64,000 nucleotides of DNA from CAWGAJ01 sp963820545 (GTDB taxonomy: Bacteria > Planctomycetota > Planctomycetia > Pirellulales > Thermoguttaceae). Of this stretch, positions 53,359 through 62,654 are shown piece after piece (the stretch's first letter is position 1; each line of letters begins with the position of its first letter). The DNA lies in contig CAWGAJ010000002.1 in NCBI GenBank assembly GCA_963820545.1, forward strand, positions 496,001-560,000, given 5' to 3'. Position numbers and translations under genes: made by a program. Under the pieces are notes generated by a model, which was given only the letters and a program-made list of their open reading frames with translations, did no database searches and was not told the origin of the DNA.

Positions 53359-54996
53359 GTGCAGAATCGCACAAATAGCCTTTTTTGTCTGGTTCTTGTT
53401 TTACTAACAGTAAGTCCCTGTACATTGTTGGGAATAGAGGCAGGGAAAAAACCGGACTTAAATCAATTGAGAGAGGTTGTTTCTAGGTCACAAACTAAAC
53501 TTGCTAAGACGACGGCCTCCTGGACTATGGTTTTTGAAACGTCTTCCGGGATTGAAGCACATGTTAAAGTTAATTCTACACCAATGATGTTGCGATATGT
53601 TGTCTCCGCTTTTTTAAAGGGGAAAGAAGAATCATGGATTGATATCATCTATCGGGATGGTGCCTGGTATGTGTTTGATGGCCAACAATCGGCAAAATAC
53701 CGCCCTTATGAAGCACCCACTGATATTCCGTCTATCTATATGTTTCTTGAACAAGCAATGCCGGGATTTACTGACATGGAATTCCTCGATTCAAAAGGAA
53801 CCTTCGAGGTAATTGAGGAAAATGTGGCGAAATACCGTGTTCCAATCTCTGACGCACCGAAACAACAAGTAGAAACAAGTCTGCAACAAATAAATAACTT
53901 GCTTAAAAAAGCAGCCGAAGAGAACTCCTTATCTGCCAGCATACAAGGAGCGTTAAACACTAAACGTACATTGGAAGACTTATTGCACCAAGGCATACCA
54001 ATTAAAGTGGACTTGGAGACAGGGTTTGTTGTTCAATCAGGGATTGTTGGTAAGCGCGTATGGCTTCGCGATTTCCATTGGGACAAAAAATTCGATTCGA
54101 CGGTATTTAACGTAGATAATCGTCAATGGATAGATCATACAAAAATGATGGAGGCTGCAAATCCAACCGACATCATAATGATTAAACACTTTGGCGTTTG
54201 GCGTCCCGGTCAACCCTCGGGAGATATGGAAACAAAATTATGGAATTATAAGACTGGCGAAATTCGCCGGGTTCCTTACACTGGGTGCCAATGTACACCT
54301 CTTTGTTTCAGTCAAGATCGTAAGCGGGTTTATGTGGGTGGTTTAATCCTTGATACTGTGTCTATGGGCTTGTATGAAATCAATCTGGAAAATCTGACTC
54401 AACGACAATTGGGACTACCTTTTCTTAACCGAGGTTTTATTATGTTTGGCGCACTCTCTCCAGACAGTAAAACCCTGGCGGTTACTCAAATCGGGACAAA
54501 TGAAAACCCATTATTTCAACAAGTGGTTTTGGTCAATTTAGAATCAGGTAAGACCACTTTGCTAGGTGAACCTTTAGATTGTGCATATTTGTCTTGGCTA
54601 CCGGATGGTGCAGGATTGATACTTGTATCAAGAAAAACGCGGCATCTCGATCAAATCCCCGACAGCACTGTTTGCCGTATGGATCTCAAAGGTAATCTAA
54701 CTACTCTGTTAAAAGGGGATTTGCCAGTTGCTCTTACTCCCAGGCCGCTAATACTCTTTTTAGGAGAAAATCGTTTATGGATGACATGCGATTTAGTTGG
54801 CAAGGAAGTAAAGTCCTTATTGGAAGGATTAAAGGGCTTTAATTTTCCTACCCCTTCGCCTGATGGCAACCAGTTAATAATGATGAAATTTGGAGGAGAC
54901 AAAGGTCCTCAACCTCACCTTGTAGATCTCATTTCAGGAAAGATCATACCCCTCTCTGTAAAACCAGGCCTTTGGGCGTTTCCAACATGGCGATGA
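53359..54996 (+). CDS. Exported TolB-like beta-propeller protein, AT-rich gene
   Basis: Start GTG at 53359, with AAGGAG 8 bases before it, gives a signal peptide MQNRTNSLFCLVLVLLTVSP then CTLLGIEAG. Residues ~30-280 resemble an outer-membrane lipoprotein carrier (LolA/DUF2092-like) fold: FETSSGIEAHVKVNSTPMML, WIDIIYRDGAWYVFDGQQSA, GIPIKVDLETGFVVQSGIVG. Residues ~300-545 contain WD40/TolB-like blades (GALSPDSKTLAVTQIGTN, LSWLPDGAGLILVSRK, FPTPSPDGNQLIMMKFGGD). The codon usage is visibly more AT-rich than its neighbours, suggesting recent transfer. An earlier start (53266) has no good ribosome binding site. Confidence 0.75.
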   Translation: MQNRTNSLFCLVLVLLTVSPCTLLGIEAGKKPDLNQLREVVSRSQTKLAKTTASWTMVFETSSGIEAHVKVNSTPMMLRYVVSAFLKGKEESWIDIIYRDGAWYVFDGQQSAKYRPYEAPTDIPSIYMFLEQAMPGFTDMEFLDSKGTFEVIEENVAKYRVPISDAPKQQVETSLQQINNLLKKAAEENSLSASIQGALNTKRTLEDLLHQGIPIKVDLETGFVVQSGIVGKRVWLRDFHWDKKFDSTVFNVDNRQWIDHTKMMEAANPTDIIMIKHFGVWRPGQPSGDMETKLWNYKTGEIRRVPYTGCQCTPLCFSQDRKRVYVGGLILDTVSMGLYEINLENLTQRQLGLPFLNRGFIMFGALSPDSKTLAVTQIGTNENPLFQQVVLVNLESGKTTLLGEPLDCAYLSWLPDGAGLILVSRKTRHLDQIPDSTVCRMDLKGNLTTLLKGDLPVALTPRPLILFLGENRLWMTCDLVGKEVKSLLEGLKGFNFPTPSPDGNQLIMMKFGGDKGPQPHLVDLISGKIIPLSVKPGLWAFPTWR

Positions 54997-55241
54997 CACC
55001 ATCTAATACATTAGACGTAGTAGACTAACTATGCCTATTTGTCAGGCATAAAGATAGGGTTTTCCCGCATAATTGTGCAGTCCAAGCGATTTTGTTCTAT
55101 ATGACATTTTGGTGTGGTCGGTCTAGTAGGTCAGGCTTTGCCTGACACCTAATACTGCTTTAGGCGGATTGGGCAACAAACGCGCATAGAAAGCATATAA
55201 GTTGTCTTTTGGTGCCACTTGCGTCTAGCCAGTGATACCCT
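54997..55241. other. Spacer with small hairpins
   Basis: Contains TATGCCTATTTGTCAGGCATA and AGGTCAGGCTTTGCCTGACACC stem-loops, either of which could terminate the propeller gene; no gene seen. Confidence 0.4.
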
Positions 55242-58200
55242 TTAAAAAATCACTTCCACGTCGAGGATCTGGAATGCCTGGATGGGAATATTGATTTGAT
55301 CGCCTTCGATTGATAACTGAATGGGCGATGTTTCGCCGGGCTCGATTTTTTGCGCGGCGGCAATCGGCCGGAAAGAACGCAGGCCCAATTGAGTATTGCG
55401 GCCCTCGGTTTCCAACAAGCGAACGCGGAAACCAACAATTGAAGAGGAAGGATGAGGGATGAAGGATGAAGGATGAAAGAAACCGCTTGCGGTTTCGCTC
55501 TGTCCGCTGTGCCCTGACCCCTGACCCCTGACCCCTGACCCCTGAACCCTTTCCCAGAGTGGTTCCCAGTGGGTGGCGATTACGTTGCGGCGGTCGAGGT
55601 GAAAGAGCCAGCCGTGCATTGTCGGTGGAGGAGCGGCCGGAAAATATGTCGTTTTTGGGGTCAAAAAGCCCAAGGCCGCGCTCATTGTATTAGGTAGATC
55701 AATGCCCACGCCCAGGCAAAAGCGGCGCGCGGTTTCGCCTTGTACGATCAGCAGCGTGTCGAGTTTCCTGAGTCCGATGCGGCGATGGTACGGCAGTCCG
55801 CCGCATAAGATCGTGGTGCGCAAAGGTTCGCTGCGGATGTCGATAAAATGCGGCGCTTCCAGATGCGTTGCCTCGGTGGGCTGCGTTGTCAGGTTCACGC
55901 TGCGATATAACTCGCTGGACTCATCGCTCCAGGCGAATCGGCAGGCATAGTACGAGTTCCAGGGATTGGAGCCGGGCTGTTGCTCAACGTCGAGTTCGAT
56001 TTCCAATTCCAGTACGCGGCTCCCGCGCCAGCGCGGGCGGTTTGTTGGAAACCGGCCAGGCAACGGCCTTGGCGATCCATGATTTTTCCGCGCGAGACGA
56101 TTTCGCCGCACAGCGGTCCCGGCGAAGTGATGCGAATTTCCTCGGCCGACATGATCGAGTAGTGCAGTTCGCTTGTCGGGTCTTGCTCTCCGGCATGAGG
56201 CATTCGCAGGGCGATTTGCTGTGCCAGGCGCGGATGCCGGCTGCGATAATCGCGGATCGCCCGAATGGCGCCGGTGGGCGGATCGAAAAAAACCTCGAAA
56301 AACTCGTTGCGCAGAATGTTTTCTTCGGCCAAGGGCGGCATCGCGGGCTGCTTTTTCCCGAATAGCCAAGCTTTTTTCCCGAGACTCGAGCACAAAGGGG
56401 ACAGTCCCATTTTCGTTGACACGAAAATCGGGACAGTCCCCTCACCGGGGCCGATCCAGGCGAATCCCATGCCGGGCAGATCGACAACCACCTCCTTTTC
56501 GACCGCTGCCTGGATTGGCTCCTTAACAGTCGGCGGCGTGCCGAGCTCAAGCAGGTTCGCGCCTACGCGTTGTGAAAAGCTGCAAGGATTCAAGAGCAAA
56601 TAGCCCGGCCGACTCGAATCGGCCCCGTTAACCAAGCGAGGTTTTGTACCTAGCGATTGGGAAAATAGTTGCCCTGCCGCATCAATATTTTGTTGCAGAC
56701 GTAGATTGAGCTGAGGATCGGCAGGAGCATTGATGTTCAGGGAATCGTCGAGCGCTTCGAGTAATTCCTGGTGTTTTGTTGCAAAACCGCAAGCGGTTTC
56801 GGGGGCCGGTGTTTTTAGCGCCAAGATGGCGAGGGTGTAGAGCGTTTGGGCGGACTCGCAGATGGCGCGCCGGCGATAATAGCGTACCCAGCGGGAAAGA
56901 GGATCCGCTTGGCCGGCGGCCACGTCCTGGGCCAGATAGGGCGAGCGGTACTGGTCGGCATTGAATTGCACTCGCCGGCCGGCCATGCTGGTTTGCTGGA
57001 AGTAAACGTCGAGTGTGTAAAACGCGCCTAAGACCCGGGAGTAAGAAGCAATCCGCTTAAGGTCGTCGTACCAGAAAGAGACATGACCGGGCCAATGGGC
57101 AAATAGCAACGTGGCGGCGGAGTCCAGATCCAATGCAGTGCCGAGTATATTCGAGAGGCGGAAGAACGAATCGGCCCCATTGGCATCCAAGGGCAAGCGG
57201 CCGAGGGCCTCGATGGCCGTGCCGTCGAAACCTTCCCATTGGATACGGCTTTGATTGTCAATGGGAAATTGACCGTCGTCGAGCGTAAAGTGGAGTGCCG
57301 CGGTAAAGCCGTTTTTTGCCAGTATTTGCGGCAAAACGGGAGTGAGCCCGAACCGCCGCCGTCCGAAAATCATTGGCCGTTGTTGGAGTATTTGTTGATA
57401 TATCTCTACTGCCCGTTGCAAATGAAAGTCGATTGTCTCGGGGGAAAGCATCGGCAAGGGAACTTCACTCAATTCTCCGCCCACAATGGCCAGCGAGTTG
57501 CTTTTTAGCGCCTCGATAAGCAGGGCCAAACTGTCTGGTTCGCGCGAGGACATCTCTTGGAGCACTTCGCCGGAAATAAGCAGATTTCGGGAAAATCCGG
57601 CAGTCAATTCTTTGCGCAGCGATTTTCCCAAGGTAGTGGAGGCCAGGAGTGTGAGGTCAATCAGGCGCGGATCGAGCGGATATAAATGCTCTCGGGCTTC
57701 GTAGAGCCGATCGAAGGCCGAATGGAGCTCCTGCCGGGCAGCGCCACGTCGCCTTGCACGGCTGCCACGGCCGCGGCCAAAACCACCGTAGCTAATGCGT
57801 CCTCGTCGAGAGTGCTCGAATAGTGATGTTTTCGTGTTAACAACTTCACCACAAAATGGCAAAAACCCAAGGCCAGGAAATCGGCAACAAGATCGGCATC
57901 TATCGTGGATGGTCCGCCGGCAAGGCTTTGCAAAGCGGCGCCGACCATTTCTGAGCGGTGTTTCAATTTTCGCAACACCACGGCCCCTGAAGCCTCGGCC
58001 TGATCCAGCCATGCTTCGGGCAAAAGCGGCTGGCAGCATTCAGGCAGGATAATGAGGCTCTTGGCCGGTTCCTGGGGAGGCTCCGTGGCAGGAAACCAGC
58101 CCGGCATGGTTTGAGTACTGGCAATTAACGAAGGATGCCAAAGAGCCGACCAGGCCGAGAGCAGCTCTTCGGCCTCCTCGGCGTTGCGATCTAGCCGCAA

Positions 58201-58251
58201 ATCCTCAAGGCTGGAGCAAGGCAGAAGAACTAATAAGCGTGCGAAAATCAT
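55242..58251 (-). CDS. Glycoside hydrolase family 38-like protein (two apparent frameshifts, two repeat insertions)
   Basis: GH38 enzymes are alpha-mannosidases. The segment RRRFGLTPVLPQILAKNGFT and IQWEGFDGTAIEALGRLPL match the catalytic barrel layout, but the canonical nucleophile Asp (PFGHS-type motif, here RRFGLT) is not evident, so activity is uncertain. Frames change at 57740/57741 and 56030/56031; one missing C at each restores VAPARQELHSAF and ARAWRGSRVLELEIEL, giving 1003 aa. Two inserted repeats are translated: GEGTVPIFVSTKMGLSPL (56397-56441) and a heptamer array (55438-55560; VQGSGVRGQGSG...FHPSSFIPHPSSS). No signal peptide is clear. The start MIFARLLVLLPCSSLEDL has no strong ribosome binding site. 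Confidence 0.82.
55438..55560. repeat. Composite heptamer array inside the GH38-like gene
   Basis: Units GGATGAG/GGATGAA (four), the AAACCGCTTGCGGTTT hairpin, GTCCGCT and five CCCCTGA units, the same block order as intergenic arrays, translated in frame with no stop codon. Confidence 0.9.
56397..56441. repeat. Palindromic repeat GGGGACAGTCCCATTTTCGT...GGGACAGTCCCC inside GH38
   Basis: Second copy of the element at 49867-49912; translated in frame. Confidence 0.85.
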
Positions 58252-58779
58252 GAATTAGGCCAATATGCCCAAAATAGGTTATGTGAATATGATCTAATAT
58301 ACTGGTTTTTTCTGCGCTGTCATTTTTTGTGTATCCGTGTTGAAATACTACAATCTTGCCGAAATAAGACAGCCTTTAAGCATGTTGGACGTATCTTTAC
58401 AGTTTCAAGGGTGCCAGGGCTTAATAATAGCCATTTTGACTATCCAGAAAAGGTTGACAGTAGGCAGAGGGTGACGATAAAGTGAAATAATAGAAATAGT
58501 GGGGTATAGATTGTCTCAATATATTACCGTCTTCTCTGGACAGGCCAGTTTCGGGCCTGGGGCTGTCGGGGGACTGAGACGGCGCGAAAAAATGTTCCCT
58601 GGAATTCCAGTTTTAGCAAAGCCATTATGAGGAACTTTCCGTTCAGAGGACTACTCAAAAGAAGTGTGGAGATTGTATATAGTGTAAATTTACGACAATA
58701 AAAGGCCTTGCAGTAATCAAGTACTTACCAGTAAATATGTTCCGCTGATTACCACATCACGGCCAAGGGGAGTGACGCC
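58252..58779. other. 528-bp intergenic region upstream of the PilM-like operon
   Basis: Divergent spacer holding promoters for the GH38-like gene (minus) and pilM (plus). A CAGGCC-AGTTTCG-GGCCTG stem-loop is at 58541-58559. No gene or RNA family recognised. Confidence 0.4.
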
Positions 58780-60993
58780 ATGGCAAAAACCGGCGCAGTT
58801 TGGGGGATCGACGTAGGTCAATGTGCACTGAAGGCCTTGCGATGTCGGGCGACTTCGGCCGCGGACAAGATCGAGGCCGAGGCCTTTGACTACATCGAGT
58901 ATCCCAAAATTCTCAGCCAGCCCGACGCCAATCCCGAGGAATTGGTCGAGGAGGCCTTAAAGCAGTTTTTATCGCGAAATTCGGTGCGGGGCGACAGCGT
59001 GGCGATATCCGTATCCGGGCAGGCGGGACTGGCCCGGTTCATCAAGCTGCCGCCGATGGAGGCCAAAAAAATTCCCAGCCTCGTGCGCTACGAGGCCAAA
59101 CAGCAAATTCCCTTCGATCTGAACGACGTGATTTGGGACTATCAACGATTGGGTCTGGGAACCGAAGAGGAAGGATTTGTGCTGGAAACCGAGATCGGGC
59201 TGTTTGCCATGAAACGCGACGCGGTGTTCCGCGCACTGGCGCCTTTCAAAAAACTGGGCATCGAGCTCAATTACGTGCAGTTGACGCCCTTGACATTGTA
59301 TAATTACATCCTTTTCGATCAACTCCGCAACCTGCCGCCGCCGGAAGAATACGATGCGGAACATCCGCCTGAATCGATAGTGATTCTCTCTTTGGGAACC
59401 GACGCCACGGACCTTGTGATTACCAACGGCTACCGAGTATGGCAGCGCAGCATCCCCATCGGCGGCAACCATTTTACCAAGGCCCTGACCAAGGAGATGA
59501 AGCTCACCTTTGCCAAGGCCGAACACCTGAAGCGCAATGCCACCGCGGCGGCCGATCCCAAGGCCGTGTTCCAGGCCATGCGCCCGGTTTTCAACGATCT
59601 TTTGACGCAGCTCCAGCGCTCCATCGGTTATTTCAGCAATCTGGATCGGGCCGCGAAAATCGGCCGGATCGTGTCGTTGGGTAATGCCATGAAGCTTCCC
59701 GGGCTGCGTCGCTACTTGGTACAGAGCTTGGGTTATGAAGTCGAGCGCGTGGAGTCGTTCCGCGGACTGGTGGGTACGCAGGTTATTTCCTCGCCGGTGT
59801 TCAGAGAAAACGTCCTTTGTTTCGGGGTATGTTACGGGCTGGTGTTACAGGGTTTGGCTAAATCGGGCATCTATACCAACCTGCTGCCCAAAGAAATTCT
59901 CAAGGATCGGCTGGTCAAGCAGAAGAAGCCTTGGGCGGTGGCGGCGGTGGCGTCGTTACTGCTGGGATGCGGCATCAGCTTCGGGGCCTATTGTTTGGCC
60001 ATGGGGACGGTCGATACGGGTTTGTGGAAACAAGCCGCGGATCAGGCAAATCAGATTACCCAGCGCAGCGCCCGCTTACGGAGCGAGGCTGACTCAGCCA
60101 TCGCCAAAGTCAAAGCCACCGACCAGATCGGCCAGCATTTAGTGGGAAACGTGGAAGGCCGGATCAGGTGGCTGGAGTTGATCAAAGCGATAAATCAATG
60201 CCTCCCCCGCGATGATTATACGAGTGAACTCGCTGGGAAAAAACCCGTTTCCCGTGACATGTCCGCGCAAATCAGTGAAAGCAAGGTCTTGCACATCAAA
60301 AACTTCGAGTGTCAATATTGCGAAGACCTTTCCACCTGGTTTTCCAGCGTGAAGCAGCAGCCGTGGTATCAGGATCCGTATGCGGCTGAGGCAGGCGGCG
60401 GATCGGTGGCCAACGGAGGCGCCGAGCCGTCCGCCCCGACCACCGGCACGCCCGGCGCAACAGCCCCTTCCGGTTCCGAGGGACAAGCCGGCGAGCAGGC
60501 AAATTTAAGAGGACCTAAAGGTCCTGGCTGGATCGTGAAACTAGAGGGTTTTCACTATCACAACAAAGAAACGACGGTCAGCAATTTTGGAGCACAATAT
60601 GTGCGCAATACGCTGATCGATAGATTGCTCAATGGGAAGGTGGAATTGCCCAACGTCGACGGCCAAATGGAAACGGTCACCATGAGAGAGTTGGGAATCA
60701 GCTATCCGGTGCTGGTCGATCCGAAAAGGGTTGAAGATGACTCGGTCAATATCGATGCGGCCATGGCGGATATGGGAGGCTCCCGCAGAAGTGCGTCGGC
60801 CGGGGTTGGCAGGGATTACTCCATGCCCAGGATGTCACCACAAGAGGACAACGTTATTACTTTGCAGCGTTTCAGTTTTGTCGTACATTTTTGCTGGCAA
60901 CCCAAGACGCCCAGCCAACGCCGCCAAGCCAAGGAAGAAGCAACGAAGGCGCAACAAGCGTCAGGCGGGGAACAAGCATCGGCACAGCAGTGA
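58780..60993 (+). CDS. PilM-like ATPase with fused transmembrane/PilN-like region, 737 aa
   Basis: Residues 1-370 are a PilM (actin-fold) domain: GIDVGQCALKALRCR, SVSGQAGLARFIKLPPMEAK, VRYEAKQQIPFDLNDVIWDY, and the C-terminal VSLGNAMKLPGLRRYLVQSL. Classical PilM ends there (~350 aa), but here a transmembrane helix follows (about 384-407; AVAAVASLLLGCGISFGAYC) and then a periplasmic region with a coiled coil (NQITQRSARLRSEADSAIAK) and a PilN-like alpha/beta part (ECQYCEDLSTWFSSVKQQPW), then a Ser/Pro/Gly-rich linker and a further domain. It looks like a PilM-PilN fusion. GGGGAG lies 8 bases before the ATG. First gene of an operon with two membrane proteins. Confidence 0.88.
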   Translation: MAKTGAVWGIDVGQCALKALRCRATSAADKIEAEAFDYIEYPKILSQPDANPEELVEEALKQFLSRNSVRGDSVAISVSGQAGLARFIKLPPMEAKKIPSLVRYEAKQQIPFDLNDVIWDYQRLGLGTEEEGFVLETEIGLFAMKRDAVFRALAPFKKLGIELNYVQLTPLTLYNYILFDQLRNLPPPEEYDAEHPPESIVILSLGTDATDLVITNGYRVWQRSIPIGGNHFTKALTKEMKLTFAKAEHLKRNATAAADPKAVFQAMRPVFNDLLTQLQRSIGYFSNLDRAAKIGRIVSLGNAMKLPGLRRYLVQSLGYEVERVESFRGLVGTQVISSPVFRENVLCFGVCYGLVLQGLAKSGIYTNLLPKEILKDRLVKQKKPWAVAAVASLLLGCGISFGAYCLAMGTVDTGLWKQAADQANQITQRSARLRSEADSAIAKVKATDQIGQHLVGNVEGRIRWLELIKAINQCLPRDDYTSELAGKKPVSRDMSAQISESKVLHIKNFECQYCEDLSTWFSSVKQQPWYQDPYAAEAGGGSVANGGAEPSAPTTGTPGATAPSGSEGQAGEQANLRGPKGPGWIVKLEGFHYHNKETTVSNFGAQYVRNTLIDRLLNGKVELPNVDGQMETVTMRELGISYPVLVDPKRVEDDSVNIDAAMADMGGSRRSASAGVGRDYSMPRMSPQEDNVITLQRFSFVVHFCWQPKTPSQRRQAKEEATKAQQASGGEQASAQQ

Positions 60994-61117
60994 AAAAAGA
61001 TGAAGGATGTGGGCTGAAAAAACAGGGAAAGGGAACAGCGGCCAGGGGACAGGGATGAAGTCAGAACACAGAACTGAAAACTGAGAACTAAAAACTAAAT
61101 ATGAGCGGGATATTACG
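60994..61117. repeat. Composite heptamer repeat between pilM and the next gene
   Basis: GATGAAG/GGATGTG, ACAGGGA, AACACAG, AACTGAA/AACTGAG units ending in AACTAAA just before GAGCGGGATATTACG and the ATG. Confidence 0.75.
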
Positions 61118-62599
61118 ATGGACAAAGTAAAACTCATCCTGAAGATAATCGTAAAACACCTTTTCTGGATGATATCCGCAGCGACGGTCGTCCTGGTGTT
61201 GATATTTTGGTGGTGGTCGACCCGCTCGCTGGCCAACCAATTTCAAGAGCGGAAAAAAATAATCGAGGGTCTCTTTAACGGGGTGCAGGCGATCAGCGAT
61301 AGAGCAGAGCATCCTAATGAACAGCTTATCGAAGCCGTCAATAATAAGGACGAGGAATTGAAAAAAGGAGTGCTTAAAGTATGGGACGTACTGTATCAGG
61401 AACAACAGAGCAAGAATCCTTGGCCGGAAGTGCTGGGCAAGGACTTTATCGAAAAAGTGAGCTCTCTCGGGCCTGACGATCCGATTCCCGTTGAATTGCG
61501 GGAGAAATATCAGAACTTCATCAAGGATTATTTTCCCGCCTTGTTCAGGCTCATAGGCTTGCGAGAATCCGCGGAAGAAGGCGGAAAAGCCGGCGAGGAC
61601 TCTACAAACCGCTATTCTCTCAGCAGGTCCGGGGTGATGACGAGATATCCCTTGCGCAACACTCGTAACGCCGCCGAGACGGATAACGCACCTGCGCTGA
61701 GCCTGGTCGACTGGGACCAAAAAGATCTAGACCGACTGAGAGAACGTTTCATGTGGACAAAAACTCCCGACTCGTTTCAAGTGCGATTAGCCCAAGAAGA
61801 TCTCTGGGTATATGAAACTTTGTTGCGGGTAATCAGCGCCACCAATGGAAGCGCCATGGATCAATCGCAGGCCGCGATCAAGCGGATCGATGCCTTGGAA
61901 ATTGGCGCCGACGCTGCCAAGTCCTGGGACGACGCCGCCGAAAAGGTCTTCAGAGGCGCGGCGGGCAAAGAATTGCGAACGGAGCAGGGGCGCGGACCAG
62001 GCGAATCCCGCGGCGCGCTCTCAGGACGCGAAACTTCAGTCCAAAGTAGAGAACAACTGCTAAAAGATCGATATGTGGACGACAATGGCGCGCCCTTATC
62101 CGCCGATGCCCCGCATCCCTATGCGGAGTTCAAGATGATGCCCATCGGCATGAAACTGCAAATGGACCAGCGTAAAATTACCAAATTGCTGGTGGAATGC
62201 GTCAATCGCGCCATGCCCATCGAAGTGCGTCGGGTACGTTTATGGCCCGGCGAAGGCGAGGTGTTCGAACCAGGATCGACGGGCGCGGGAATTTTGGGTT
62301 CCCCGCAGAGTTCATCGTATAGACCGACTTTGGAGTCGCGCATCAGAAGAGGAGAAGCTTCGCATTCCACGGGGTCGGGTCCTGCTCCAGGCGAATTGGG
62401 GCCCTATGATATTCCCGTGGAAATTCAGGGGGTTATTTATATATACAATCCGCCGGATAAAACCACCTTGGGAACCGGCACGGCGGGAGAAAAACCGCCG
62501 GAGGCGTCCGCTGCTGGAGTTGGCACTCCCGCCGCGTCAGCGGAAAACGCTGCCACGCCCTCCACGGAGAACCCGCCGCCGACAGCCACTCCCAAATAG
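61118..62599 (+). CDS. Bitopic membrane protein of the PilM-like operon, 493 aa
   Basis: Short cytoplasmic N-terminus (MDKVKLILKIIVKHLF), one transmembrane helix (about 14-34; WMISAATVVLVLIFWWWSTR) and a periplasmic part with charged helices, an internal ~60-residue segment (LLVECVNRAMPIEVRRVRLW) that recalls PilO-like alpha/beta folds, and a Pro/Ala/Thr-rich tail (TGTAGEKPPEASAAGVGTPA). Topology and position after PilM suggest a PilO-type partner, but identity is inference; I do not recognise the family by motif. Confidence 0.7.
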   Translation: MDKVKLILKIIVKHLFWMISAATVVLVLIFWWWSTRSLANQFQERKKIIEGLFNGVQAISDRAEHPNEQLIEAVNNKDEELKKGVLKVWDVLYQEQQSKNPWPEVLGKDFIEKVSSLGPDDPIPVELREKYQNFIKDYFPALFRLIGLRESAEEGGKAGEDSTNRYSLSRSGVMTRYPLRNTRNAAETDNAPALSLVDWDQKDLDRLRERFMWTKTPDSFQVRLAQEDLWVYETLLRVISATNGSAMDQSQAAIKRIDALEIGADAAKSWDDAAEKVFRGAAGKELRTEQGRGPGESRGALSGRETSVQSREQLLKDRYVDDNGAPLSADAPHPYAEFKMMPIGMKLQMDQRKITKLLVECVNRAMPIEVRRVRLWPGEGEVFEPGSTGAGILGSPQSSSYRPTLESRIRRGEASHSTGSGPAPGELGPYDIPVEIQGVIYIYNPPDKTTLGTGTAGEKPPEASAAGVGTPAASAENAATPSTENPPPTATPK

Positions 62600-62654
62600 A
62601 AAGCCGCCACGGCCAGGCAAAACAAACGGCAATAGACGAGTTGGGAGCCAAACC

